Assembly: GCA_921293015.1 (NCBI GenBank)
Contig: OV121091.1
Span: 8,895,755-8,959,754 of the forward strand
Direction: 5' to 3'
DNA: 64,000 nucleotides
Source of the DNA: Phorcus lineatus
Taxonomy: Eukaryota; Mollusca; Gastropoda; Trochida; Trochidae
The notes under the pieces are model-generated. The model did no database searches and had not been told where the DNA came from. It worked only from the letters and a program-made list of their open reading frames with translations. Numbering within the stretch: the stretch's first letter is position 1; every line of letters starts with the position of its first letter. Made by a program: the position numbers and the translations under genes. This document shows positions 19,325-30,337 of this stretch, piece by piece.

Positions 19325-21594
19325 TGCCTGAGATATGTGTAAATGCGACAATTAAAGTTTTCTCTTACAGAAAATACTTTACTTTCATTCAAATGTACAG
19401 AAGAGCCGTCTATGATATTTTACACGTACGACAGCGTGAATCGCCGCATTCAGATACAGTTGGTTCCACATCACTTGAATCAAACTTGGATGAAGTTAAC
19501 AACTTTCCACGTTTTTTTTAGGTTGTTTAAAACCATTTTATATTTACACAACACATTTTCCGTTTCTTTACTTTGATGTAAAATAGGTAATCTTAGTCTT
19601 TGAGTTCTTTTAAACGTTCCATCTTTTGAGTGTCATCTGTAACAATTGCACCAAATCTTCTAACGAGACAGTACGGGATGTTCTGCTTTATATGTCATGA
19701 TTGAAAGCTTCGATATTGATATGTATCTGTAGGTTTGTAGTACAGACCAGTCTCTGAGCGGTCGTCCTCATTTACAATCACGGTCATGTCCAAATATTTC
19801 AATTTAGAATCACTTTTTCCATTGTGAATTTCAAAGATGGACTTAAAGAGTTCAGGATACCATGCAACTTACACAGTTCCTTCTTTGTTCCCATAACTGG
19901 CATAAAACAGTCATCTAAGAATCTTTTCCAGTGCTGTTCAACATGCTCCCGATTATTCGATCCGAACGATTGTCCAACTTTCTAATATAGGAAAGTTTCA
20001 AGGTATCCAAAAAACCAGGGTTGTTTATGTTCGAGCAACTTTAGTATCCATATCAACTCCTTTAGTTTGTGTGTAGAATGCACTGTTAAAATAAAATACA
20101 TTGTTAGATATTACACGATCAAGAGCATCTAGGATAAATATACCTGAAAACCTATGGGGTAAGTCACATCTGCATTCGTTTAACCAATATTGTATAGCTT
20201 CTAAACCAAATTATTTAAAAGTGTTATTATACATGTTAACGATATCGATACTAACTAAACTGGAACCTGTCGCAACATGATTAGTCATCAACATAAGAAA
20301 TCCAAATCATCTCTTAAATAACTTTTAACATTACTACACAGAGGCTTCAGGATGAATATCTATGAAATTTCTCAAGCGGCGTGTGGGACTCTCCGGGCCT
20401 CCGACTATAGGTCGGAAAGATAAATCTTCCGGATCTACACATGTTATTACAATGTCATTCTGTTCTTCAATTTTCTTATGGATAATTTTGCTTTTATGCA
20501 TTTTAGGGAGTCCATAAAAATAGACTGTTTTTTGCTTCACAATCGCAGAGACAATTTAGCTACTGGTCTGTAAGCTTTCAGTGTTGTTTCAATAAAGCAG
20601 TTATTTTCCACATAATGCGATTCTCATCTGTTTGACTTGAGAAGTTGTAGTAACTTCGATTTTCTAACATTTCTGTAATCTTCTTCTGGTAAAACTCTCT
20701 GTTCATTAACACAACGGCCCTACCTTTGTCCGCTTCTTTCATTATTAAGTCAGAATTATTCTTCAATTCCATTAGCTGCAAAGCTCTCTTTTCACCGGAA
20801 GATAAATTGTCTTTAATTTGTGTAATTTGTACAGACGTTGACTATACAGCTTCAATAAAGTCATCCAGATATTAATTTCTTCCCGGTTTTGGAGTGCAGT
20901 TTGACTTATTCCTCACTAAACTTTGATTCGCAGAATTAAGCGGCTCTTCTGAATCGTCATTGTCACTATCATCATCTTTATCCGCGAAATATTCTGCCAG
21001 TCTGGTAAAATCTTTTAATTCAGATTTTAAAGTTTCTTCATATCATCTTTTATCAAATTTTAATCCTCTTTTTAGGAGTTTGATTTCGTCTCCAGATAGA
21101 TGATGACTGTTAACATTGATTATTTTGGGTGAGTTTTGTTATGTCGGACCGCTCTCTCACTTGATTCCTGTGAATATTTGATACTTGCCTTTTCCTAAAA
21201 AATATTTGTTCACAGCTCTTCAAATGTAGGTAGTTTTTCCATCGTCATGGTGGAAGTGATGGTGTCGGGGTCGGTTACCTTCGTGTCCTAACTTAACATT
21301 TCGTTTTCTTTCCTTTACACTTTTCTGTATCTTCTGATATGATTTCCCATTGGCGCGACAAGATCTCCCTGTTTTGGAGATGCGTGCTTGAATGCCTTCT
21401 GTAGAGAGTCGGATGTGTTTTTCTTCACAGCGTCGGCGAAGCTATCGGGCGACTTTGTTTTCGACTGGTTTGATCTTGTCTTCTTCTTGGTCGGGTTACC
21501 ATTGGGATCGAGATAATGTATGTGGAGTTCTTCGGCTTTTCTGTGATAGCTCTTTGAAGAAACAATCTTCATAATTGTCTCTGTAGTTCGCCAT
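19325..21594 (-). pseudogene. Penelope-like reverse transcriptase, degenerate
   Basis: Pieces in order from 21594: MANYRDNYEDCFFKE and, after a shift, a lysine-rich N-terminal region (21315-21572); DLIMKEADKGRAVVLMNREF (20700-20765), the conserved Penelope N-terminal motif; FYGLPKMHK (about 20495-20525) and FRPIVGGPESPT (about 20390-20430); LVSIDIVNMYNN (about 20225-20260, catalytic Asp); WKRFLDDCFMPVMG (19890-19935, catalytic DD); LKYLDMTVIVNEDD, YYKPTDTYQYRSF and NIPYCLVRRFGAIV (19640-19800); then ECGDSRCRTCKIS (about 19410-19460), the Cys motif just before GIY-YIG. The sequence leaves the family at about NFNCRIYTYL. Several stops and frameshifts are present. It would copy RNA into DNA by target priming if intact. 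Confidence 0.88.
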
Positions 21595-21596
21595 GA

Positions 21597-21866
21597 CTAA
21601 AGAAAGCAGATTTATCAAAATGTTTTCACCAAGGTTAAATTCTATAACTTAATGTTTTGCTTTACATGTATATCCTATTGAAACCTATATTGTGACGTAA
21701 GAATGTAATGACGTCATGTTGTACACGATGGCGTTGCTTGGCAACGCATTATCCGTTGTATGTATGGCCTGAAGAGGCTCGTTGAGCTGAAAGCGCTAGC
21801 CATTGAAATAGACTGTATTCACTTCTAACTTCATATATTTCAAGATCTAATACCGTGGAGCTAAAC
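21597..21866. repeat. pLTR-like inverted repeat, right copy
   Basis: Inverted match to 18900-19272. It contains the hairpin GCGTTGC-TTG-GCAACGC (21731-21747) and a hammerhead motif (21764-21803). Confidence 0.85.
21764..21803 (+). ncRNA. Hammerhead ribozyme motif (type I, minimal stem III)
   Basis: Reading the plus strand: stem I strand ATGGC (21764-21768), core CTGAAGA (21769-21775, consensus CUGANGA), stem II GGCTC/GAGCT with loop GTT (21776-21788), core GAAA (21789-21792), GCGC (21793-21796), TA (predicted cleavage after 21798), stem I return strand GCCAT (21799-21803). All invariant core positions are present. Stem III is only the self-complementary GCGC, so two molecules could pair there; dimeric action is described for hammerheads of this class in Penelope-like elements. 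Activity is inferred, not shown. Confidence 0.8.
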
Positions 21867-21976
21867 ATCATATATATATACATACAGATGTAAAATTAGG
21901 TTTTCATGGTTTATGTATAATATATTCTTAAAAATATAAGACTGAAGATGAATCTTTGCATATCAATTCATTACCA

Positions 21977-22124
21977 GCCACTATAAAAATAAACAGTGAA
22001 TGCGACGTCAACATGAATTTAAATTATGTACGTTAAGTTTAGGCTTATATCCGTTTCTCTGGAGAGCAGAGAATGAAGAGCTTAAATCATGTTGACGTCG
22101 CATTCACTGTTATTGTCATAGTGG
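21977..22124. repeat. Hairpin with ~43-bp arms
   Basis: CACTATAAAAATAAACAGTG, AATGCGACGTCAACATGA (21978-22017) pairs with TCATGTTGACGTCGCATTCA, CTGTTATTGTCATAGTG (22086-22123) around a loop of about 65 bp. MITE-like fold-back with no coding capacity. Confidence 0.85.
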
Positions 22125-23640
22125 TACGCAAATAACGTTATGAATTATATGTTTTATACTCTGATGATCACATTTGTGTCTTTTATTTTTAAGAATATGT
22201 ATATATGCATAAATACGAAATCTCGTGTTTTCTGGCTGTTTAGGATGAATTGAGGAATATCATTCTACAAAATTGATTACTAACTATGTGTAACCAGCTT
22301 ATCTTTCCATCAATTTATGCAAAATTAACAGTTGCCTTTGTCATTGGTTGGTTTTGTTTGTCACGTTTGTATTAAATGTATGGGAATGTCACTTATTTTC
22401 ACGATATTTATCTTGGTTTGACACTTCAAAATATGTCAGAACTCGAGGATAGGCATTTTGTCAATAAGGACATTGTGTTGTTGCATCAACGGCAACCCTA
22501 TTATCGGCAATGGATTTATCAACTGAAGGCATGATCTTGCACGCCACAAAGCAATGACTGCAATCTTCGTATCTTCAATATCTATTTCAAATGCATTTAT
22601 ATATTCTGAATAACTTCGTGGGTAGAATATAGATATATACAGTGAAAAGTATGACTCAAAAGCTGGTGAAGCCTTTAGGATTTGAGACATCACATTTCCA
22701 AATCTGTAAGAACTGATTATATAATATACAATCTCAAAGTGCTACCACGTGACATACTGTATTATATATTGATTAATAAGATATTCAAATCAATACAAAA
22801 GTATCTTATCAAAACAAAATCAGGAATTCATTGATTGGTAATAGTCTGTATTTATTTCTTAAACATTTACTAAGACATCAATTTTTTAAGCTACATGTTT
22901 ATTCATTTAAGGGAAACTCTTACGAGTTCGCCATAAATCAGGGGATAGTTTTCTTAAATCTGCTGCCGATGTAAAACGACTTTAAATGATTTCATTTCAA
23001 ATATAAGTAGATTCCATATCCTAAATACTTCAGCGGCCATATGTTAAATTGGTAGAAGAGTGCTTTTAAAACTTTTAGAAGAGAGTACACTTAAAACATA
23101 GCTATCGTTGCGCTACTTACCAGATCTTTTCTCTAATCAGGAGATAAGTGTAGTAATCTCATATCTCAATGATTTTTTAGAAGGAAAAGGGTAGTCATTT
23201 TTATTTAACATCACTTCAAAATATAACAATCTTATTTTAAAGATATTTAGATCCATTTTACGTAGCTCAAAATACGTCGGCATATAAAACTATTAATAGC
23301 TTTATATAAGTAAAAGTAGACATCAGGGCTGTTGATTATGATACCATTACAATCTTGCTGACTGAAGAAATATTCTAGATTATTAAGGGAAATTGAGAAT
23401 ACCAAAGGCTAAAGATTGTCTCCTTGGCGAACATCACGATAGCTTAACAAATAATCAGAGTGAATATGATTAACAATAATATTTCATATGCATCATTCTT
23501 AATTCCTAAACTTATTTCTAACTAAATAAAGGAATGTCCCATCAACATTACATAAGAAAATTATGTCAACAAGACTAAGCCCAGCGGAAAGTTTTGTGTT
23601 AAGAATCCAGTTAAAGATATCGTGTCGACATGGAGGAATC
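22125..23640. other. Stretch without recognisable gene
   Basis: AT-rich; no family resemblance or strong repeat seen on either strand. Confidence 0.5.
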
Positions 23641-23642
23641 GT

Positions 23643-24330
23643 GCAAAATCTCACTTGAAATGAAATGTCGTAACCTTTCAACAGAGTATGAAAACAATCA
23701 AGTCAATAGGTCTGCTTATATTCCGCTTCACTTTTTTCGGATATTTGCATTTGTACAATTTTCCTAATTTGGTGAAAATCTCACTTGAAATGAAATGTCG
23801 TAACCTTGCCAACTGAGATACGATGACGATTTCGGATATTTGCATTTGTACAATTTTCCTAATTTGGTGAAAATCTCACTTGAAATGAAATGTCGTAACC
23901 TTTCAACAGAGTATGAAAACAATCAAGTCAATAGGTCTGCTTATATTCCGCTTCACTTATTTCGGATATTTGCATTTGTACAATTTTCCTAATTTGGTGA
24001 AAATCTCACTCGAAATGAAATGTCGTAACCTTGCCAACTGAGATACGATGACGATTTGGTGTTTAATTTGATTGCAAAACATTAATATTTTAGTCCGTTT
24101 TAAAAAGAATGTGTTAGTAAGTGTACTCATATGATATGATAGAATCATAATGTAACCGTCTAGGAAAGAAAATTTCATTCTGATAGGGTTTCACTTATTT
24201 CGGATATTTGCATTTGTACAATTTTCCTAATTTGGTGAAAATCTCACTTGAAATGAAATGTCGTAACCTTTCAACAGAGTATGAATACAATCAAGTCAAT
24301 AGGTCTGCTTATATTCCGCTTCATTTGTGT
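23643..24330. repeat. Patchwork tandem repeat of two alternating unit types
   Basis: A shared module (CGGATATTTGCATTTGTACA, ATTTTCCTAATTTGGTGAAA, ATCTCACTTGAAATGAAATG, TCGTAACCTT) is joined alternately to module A (TCAACAGAGTATGAA.ACAAT...ATATTCCGCTTCA) and to module B (GCCAACTGAGATACGATGAC). About five shared modules occur. The fourth B module carries a long extension (24057-24186) that also occurs at 25589-25718. Confidence 0.85.
24033..24237. repeat. 205-bp segment duplicated at 25565-25769
   Basis: From GCCAACTGAGATACGATGAC to TTCCTAATTTGGTG the two copies are of equal length and I see one difference (AGTAAGTG against AGTAAATG). Confidence 0.9.
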
Positions 24331-25564
24331 GGAATCCCATATCTCCCCCTCTTCTCGCTATGGTTCAGAGGTGATCTATTATAAGTAACAATAAACTTAT
24401 AAACAGTTTTCTTATTCTATTTCATTCAGACAAACAATACAATATTTGAGTCTGTCTCACAGATAGTGTTTATATTTGTCTATTATCAATGTATATAACC
24501 CTTTTATGTTTATGTTAGAATTAAGTGTCCTTTAAATAAAAATAATAATTTGAAAACGGTTAAATATTATCCCTATCTAAAACATCTTCGCAAGTAAAGT
24601 AAAAAGATAGATATAACACAGAAATGGTACGACTACTGACTAAAGCTTCGTTTGTTGACGGTTATCTGATCATGATCATAAGTGTCTTACATTCTGTTAG
24701 ATAGCTTCTGAACACAACCTTAGTTACCGTGTATCTTGTTTTTCTCCCAAACTTCAAAGGAAGGCTGTCCCATAAATATGATTACCTTCGACTACACACT
24801 ACAAGTTCTTGTCTGCTCGCATAACGTTTAGCCAAACTTGCATGTGGCTGGCACTCGGCGCTATAATATGTTCTTCAAGTCTTTGAAGTGAAATCCGATC
24901 TCAGTTTATAGCGCTACTTCTTGTGATGTATATAGACTTCACAGAACACAAAGCCTTTGATCTTTTAATTAAATGACCCAACATTGCAGACAGGAATTCT
25001 GCAAAAATGGCCGTTTTCCATACAAAAACACATCTAAAACGTATTTGGAAGAGGCTGGGATGAAACCATGTGGTGAATAAACGGTATTGGTTTTAGTGAG
25101 CTCTAGTGCTAAGCGCACTTCCACCACGACCAGCACCTCCGGTAAGTCCACACTATGAATTTTCTATCTTACCTCTTACCATAGACAACAAGTCAATTTA
25201 AACTTTCCTTTTAAATAGTTTAAGTAAGCCACATGGAATACAAACATATAATATGGGTCTTTATTCAGAAATGTCAACGTATTTGTAAATATGTTTTCGG
25301 TTGATATTAATCATGTACGATAATACGAAAATGTTGGTTAATGTTTATTTTCCAAAACCTTAGAACAGTAAGTGAATGGATAGTGACCTATATAAAACTA
25401 TAGTAGGTAACTGTACATAATGTCTAATCTATAAATCACATTTATTGATTTATAAGTGAGATATCAGACGCTTGGTTTTGCAGCCATGGTTTTAAGGGTT
25501 TTGGTATTATCTCGAATATATTTATAGTTTATACACTTAGTCAAACCGTCGTTTTGCTAAGGAT
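24331..25564. other. Stretch without recognisable gene
   Basis: Between the array and its stand-alone copy I see no supported feature. No Wnt6 exon 3 signature was recognised on the minus strand here. Confidence 0.45.
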
Positions 25565-25769
25565 GCCAACTGAGATACGATGACGATTTGGTGTTTAATT
25601 TGATTGCAAAACATTAATATTTTAGTCCGTTTTAAAAAGAATGTGTTAGTAAATGTACTCATATGATATGATAGAATCATAATGTAACCGTCTAGGAAAG
25701 AAAATTTCATTCTGATAGGGTTTCACTTATTTCGGATATTTGCATTTGTACAATTTTCCTAATTTGGTG
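25565..25769. repeat. 205-bp segment, partner of 24033-24237
   Basis: Stand-alone copy in otherwise unique flanks, so it may represent the ancestral locus from which the patchwork array grew. Confidence 0.9.
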
Positions 25770-26384
25770 TCCAAAACCATGTTACAATATACTGAGAAAT
25801 GAAAGTGAATATAGGTGGTTCCAATGTGAGTGATTCCATTCTTTAAATCAACAAGTCAAATTTTCGAGTGTGCCTTTAAGTTTATTAATTAAAAGTGGCC
25901 CAACAACAAAATCTGTTAACTGTAAAGCCCCCTCCTGAGCAAAGTGAAGGTTTTTATTTAACGGATTAAACTCAAAGAAATCCCGAATATATTCCCAAAT
26001 CATATGATGATAACCTTACTTTTCAAATTGAAAGTTATTTTGGTAACGCAAATGTCGGTTTTTTTTATATCAGAAACCTAATTTATCATGTTGTTGCGGC
26101 ACAACGGCAGTATCTATATCTGATAAAAAGTATCATAACAATTTCAGATGTAATTTCTAAAAATGTCAACATTAAAAATCTTTGGAGAAGTTTCTCTCAA
26201 AACCTAGATTTTTCATGTCAAGAGAGATAAATACAGTAAAATTATTGTAACGTTTCTACAGCACCACATGTTAGTTTCGAATACAGGGTATGTTTGCTAT
26301 CATCATATGTCGCCATAACCAGATACATAACTCGCTGACAGTCTTATCCGGTCTTATCTTCAGTGAATACCTTTTACTTCTCTC

Positions 26385-26690
26385 GGTACTAATCTCGGGG
26401 AGGACACTTCTTTTCCAAATCTAAAATACTAAACTTGGAAGGATTATATTTTTTCTTCTACACAATGGAGGGAGTATATGTTGGCTATACTTCTTTTCCA
26501 CGTCGAAAGAAATAATCTTGGGGGGGTTTATATGCCCTTACCCACACCCGAAGTACTGATTTTGGACGTATTATATGTCCTTCCCAACACAAAAGTACTA
26601 ACCTCAGGAAGGACACCCTTCCTCTACACACCAAAAGTACTAATCTTGGAGGGACTATATGTACTTTTCTTCCGCATTTCTAACCCCTGA
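26385..26690. repeat. Degenerate ~60-65 bp tandem repeat
   Basis: Recurring AAGTACTAATCTTGGAGGGA, CTATATGT, CTTTTCC, ACAC words, four to five poorly conserved units. It lies immediately downstream of Wnt6 exon 2 in gene orientation. 25770-26384 shows nothing recognisable. Confidence 0.65.
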
Positions 26691-26786
26691 TTGTTTTGAC
26701 ATAAAGCTATGCCTGAGAAAAAGCGTTGATTCATTAAACTCACCCAATTTCTGCAAATGCAAATGAAGTATTACTAAAACACTTAC

Positions 26787-27007
26787 CTCTACGTAATATT
26801 TTGGAAATGGATCTACGAGATGTGGTGCAATTCCAACGACGGTTTCGAAATTGGTACTGACACTCCATGAGGGCTAGTTTTGCCCCTTTTGCCACTTCCT
26901 CTACTATTTCGGGTTCTTTTCTGCATATTGCTCTCTGCTTGCCTGCTAGGCGCCGTGTCTTCCGACAGATACTGTTTGGGTCCATAACCAAGGGACTACC
27001 AACCGCC
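26787..27007 (-). CDS. Wnt6: Wnt6 coding exon 2
   Basis: 221-bp internal exon. The acceptor is ...TATTTTCAG at 27008-27010 and the donor GTAAGT starts at 26786. The first base completes a Trp codon (TG|G). The reading is then AVGSPLVMDPNSICRKTRRL, AGKQRAICRKEPEIVEEVAK, GAKLALMECQYQFRNRRWNC, TTSRRSISKILRR, and the last base opens the next codon (phase 1). VGSPLVMDP is a Wnt6 signature; MECQYQFRNRRWNC is the Wnt family core, with the conserved cysteines of SIC, AIC, MEC and WNC and a glycosylation sequon NCT. The product is a secreted, lipid-modified ligand for Frizzled receptors. Exon 1 lies 30.4 kb upstream. The downstream exon (expected to begin with an Asp/Glu-TRET-like reading) was not found in the window. 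Confidence 0.95.
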
Positions 27008-28369
27008 CTGAAAATATACCTTTTAATATGTGCTTATATCAGTGATCATCTAATGTAGGCAAATGGCCTAAAGTAACATTACATGATTAACACGATCACA
27101 AACATATTAAACCGGTAATGATTTGTTTCAAGCTGACAGTATTTTTACAGCGGTTTTCATATAACACTCCTTAAACTTGTAAAAATACCCTTCAGAAAAA
27201 AATACTTAACAGTTGCTTCTAATGACGTGTACGCTGGTTCATTGAGCATCAAACAGTACATAGATAACAAACGTAGTATAAAATAAGGGAACGTTGCACT
27301 CATCAGAGAAGTTGACACATTACTTGTTTTAAAAAACGTGCTTGTATTTCTATCGTAGCATCAAACTGTAAAGATCATATTAATACGTACAACTTTGAAC
27401 TAAATACGAAGTAGCTTCAGTGTCAGCAAATATAATATAACATAAATAAATTAACAGGTCGAATAGCGGCATCTAATAATACTATAATATAACATTTCAG
27501 TTCATTTCAAATTAAATTCACTATATAAATTTGTTCAGATAAAGTCAGTTAATAACTTCATTATTCATACATTTTGCATTGTTTTCATATATATTGTAAA
27601 GGCTTACAGGAAGGTAGAAACAAATAATAGGCCAGTAACATCTGCTAAAAGTTGTCGGATGTGCCACAAAATATCCTATTTAACATTGTAAAATTGGCAC
27701 TTGCGCCTTTAACAATTGCAGAAAGAATATAATTATACATTTCATCTCGTAGGCCTGTGGTAATATGAACTGTAGTTAAGATGAGAATATTATTCTTGAT
27801 ACAAAAGCCTTATCTTTAAACATTGTTGAACATGTCAGGAATATATAAAACGTGGATCATGTGAACAAGTTTCTTGGCTTTATCATGATCATTGACGGAA
27901 ATCTTAAGAGCAGTAATGTCAAAACTTTCAACTTGTAACCTCGATTCATTCTTGGTTGGAACAAATCATATTCCCATACATTATATGGCATTCGAATTAC
28001 GAATACGAATTATTCAAATAAAATATTTTTAGGCGGAGATTCAAGGGGAAGGGGACTGTTTCTTTAGTATATTGGTTATTTATTGTATACAAAACAACAA
28101 CTGTTTGTCATATCTCAAAATAATGTGAAGGTAATAATATAAATAAATATAATAATAAAAACAAAGCATTGAAGGCTTCCATGCGCAATAAACTTGTAAT
28201 CATGACTCAGTTTTATGATGCATAACAGGTTGAAATTTAATATTGTTATGAACAAAGTTGTCATGCTTGTATGAATAACCGTGGTTCAGTGAGGATATTA
28301 TGTGTAAAGCGCATTTGTCGAACGTTTTTGGGATTTTATGTCCGCTTAGGCTCAAGTGATGTTATGAAT

Positions 28370-28935
28370 TTTGGTAAAAATCACTTTTTCTGGTAATTAC
28401 CACTCATTTCCTTGTAATATACAACTTTTGAAAATAAAAAATATTTTTGGAATTTTCTGTTTTAAAATTGGAAGTTACCACTTTTTCTGGTAATTTCCTC
28501 TTTGTTGGTTGGAGAAGCTTCAGGAGAGTCATAATGATATTCAAGAAAAAAACAGAGGTTGTGAATGTGATACATTTGGCGTTTTTAACGATGTTTTTTA
28601 AATTAATGTGGATGGTGTTGCTGTAATACGTTTGGATGTTTTGGTTGTGATTTTATATTTTATTTGGTTACAATATGTGGAGGTTGAGGAACGTGTGGAT
28701 CGTGTGGCCTTTTGGTTTTCTTGAATAACATCTATCGTCTCTCCTGAAACGTATCCAACCGAATTTTAAATCCTTTCCCTAAACACTATAACATATTCAA
28801 AAGTGGTGATTTCCATAAAAAGTTGTAATTACCAGAATTAAGAGGTTATTACCAATTTTAAAACAGATAATTTCTAAATTCAATCTTTTTTTCAAAAAGT
28901 AGTAATTACCAGAAAAAGGTGTTTTCTTATGACTT
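28370..28935. repeat. Long imperfect inverted repeat
   Basis: The left arm (28370-28500) has ATCACTTTTTCTGGTAATTA, CTGTTTTAAAATTGGAAGTT and ACCACTTTTTCTGGTAATTT. The right arm (28800-28935) carries the complements in reverse order (AATTACCAGAA, CCAATTTTAAAACAG, GTAATTACCAGAAAAAGG). The spacer is about 300 bp with no coding signal. Probably an old fold-back element. Confidence 0.75.
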
Positions 28936-29190
28936 TTGAGGAGAAAAAACCCATTTTGACCCCTCTGGGCTTTCGTAGTTCTAAGCTTGTTGTGAATTTC
29001 TGCATGTGAATGGAACTTTACATTCGGAACAAAGCTTTTTGTGAAAATGAAAAATGTATATTCGAAACATAAAGTTCAAACAGGAAGACATTATCTACTA
29101 GCGTGGTCGCGTATTTGGTTGTTAGTGGTGAGGAAAAGTAATGAACAATCTAAATAAAATAACAACCTATAATCAGTAAATAGAGAAGAT

Positions 29191-29570
29191 GATGCTCCAC
29201 TCTTCTTACCCGGGTGTAAACCCCGGTAGAAACTTCGCTCCGTGACCTATGATTCAGCCAATCAAATACTATTATCGCGATTTCGCTCTTCCGCTCTTCT
29301 GCGATTCTGTTTTGTTTATTGTAGCAAATAAAACATATTTTCTCATGAAATTATATCAACATTTCATTACAATTTTGCAATAAACTTTAGATGATTCAGT
29401 TTTGAGGGATCGGTTTGATTTTCGAAGGGATGGTCGCCGCCATATTAAAATACCGACTCGCCTTTAAGGCGCTGTCATTGGTTGACAATTTTTAGAGAGT
29501 TTGTAGGTCATAGGTCACGGCGCGAAGTTTCTACCGGGGTTTAGGCCCAGGGTAAGAAGAGTGGAGCGTC
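29191..29570. mobile_element. 380-bp MITE with ~65-bp TIRs
   Basis: The left end GATGCTCCACTCTTCTTACC runs on through AACCCCGGTAGAAACTTCGC and GTGACCTATGA; the right end is its inverted match (about 90 percent). The interior is short, GC-richer, and non-coding, with a CGCCGCCATATT stretch. The superfamily is not determined; no clear target duplication is visible. Confidence 0.85.
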
Positions 29571-29835
29571 AGCTATACGTCTTACCTTGAGACAGGATGC
29601 AATAGTTCTAATTAGTGTGTTCAGCATTATGTTGAAACGGCGTTTTCGGCAATAACCTTAAACCTCATGGAAGGTGGTATATTTTAGCATGATCAGCAAA
29701 AGATAACAACAGAACCGAAGGATCTACATTCTATTTAGATTACTAAAATATATAAACCTTATGGAAGTTGGTACATTTAAGTGTGATCAGCAGTAGCTCT
29801 AAACCTCATGAGATGTAGTACAGTTGTTCATGTAC

Positions 29836-30332
29836 ACAAATACTTGCATGTGTTGTCTCACTAGAGACGAGGAGTCTAGGGGATATGGTTTGCAAATTCT
29901 TGCTTTGGGTTGGCTCACTAAAGTCGAGGAGTCCAGGGAAGATGCTTAGCAAATCAAAGCATGTGATACAGGGGAGAGGGAAAGCGAATTCTTGCATACG
30001 TTAGATCATTGGAGACGAGGAATCTGGGGAAATGGTTAGCAAATCCTTGCATGTGAGCAGTAGCTCTAAACCTCATGAGATGTAGTACAGTTGTTCATGT
30101 ACACAAATACTTGCATGTGTTGTCTCACTAGAGACGAGGAATCTGGGGAAATGGTTAGCAAATCCTTGCATGTGTTGTCTCACAGGAGACGAGGAGTCCA
30201 GGGGAGAGGGAAAGCGAATCTTTTTATGTGTGGTCTCACTGGAGACTCGGAAAGAGGGGAGAAGGAAAGCAAATCATTGCATGTGTTGTCACTCTGGATA
30301 CGAGGGATCAAGGAGAGAGGGAAAGCGAATAT
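29836..30332. repeat. Minisatellite, ~57-60 bp units with internal duplication
   Basis: Units of CTTGCATGTGTTGTCTCACT, GGAGACGAGGAGTCCAGGGG, AGAGGGAAAGCGAAT with variants. An 83-bp stretch beginning CAGTAGCTCTAAACCTCATG (29791-29873) recurs at 30058-30140, showing that the array plus flanking unique DNA was duplicated. ORFs here are repeat artefacts. Confidence 0.8.
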
Positions 30333-30337
30333 ACAGC

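Larger units (their letters stand above)
18900..21866 (-). mobile_element. Penelope-like element flanked by inverted pLTR-like repeats
   Basis: A decayed Penelope-like retroelement coded on the minus strand. Its ends are a long inverted repeat: 18900-19272 against 21597-21866, matched from the outer words (AATACC..GGAGCT.AAC) to the inner AACCTTGGTGAAAACATTTT. Each repeat carries a hammerhead-type ribozyme motif on the strand reading inward-to-outward. The RT ORF starts at the inner edge of the right repeat (ATG at 21594). Inverted or direct pseudo-LTRs and hammerhead motifs are known for Penelope-like elements. The element lacks its C-terminal GIY-YIG domain. Confidence 0.85.

Noticed and set aside
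25098..25140. Possible plus-strand mini-exon (SSSAKRTSTTTSTS) with TTTTAG before and GTAAGT after
   Set aside because: Only 43 bases, low-complexity Ser/Thr peptide, weak acceptor and no partner exon; chance splice-like sites are common.
24969..25151. Minus-strand ORF considered as a Wnt6 exon 3 candidate
   Set aside because: No Wnt cysteine pattern, no TRET-like start and no matching phase.
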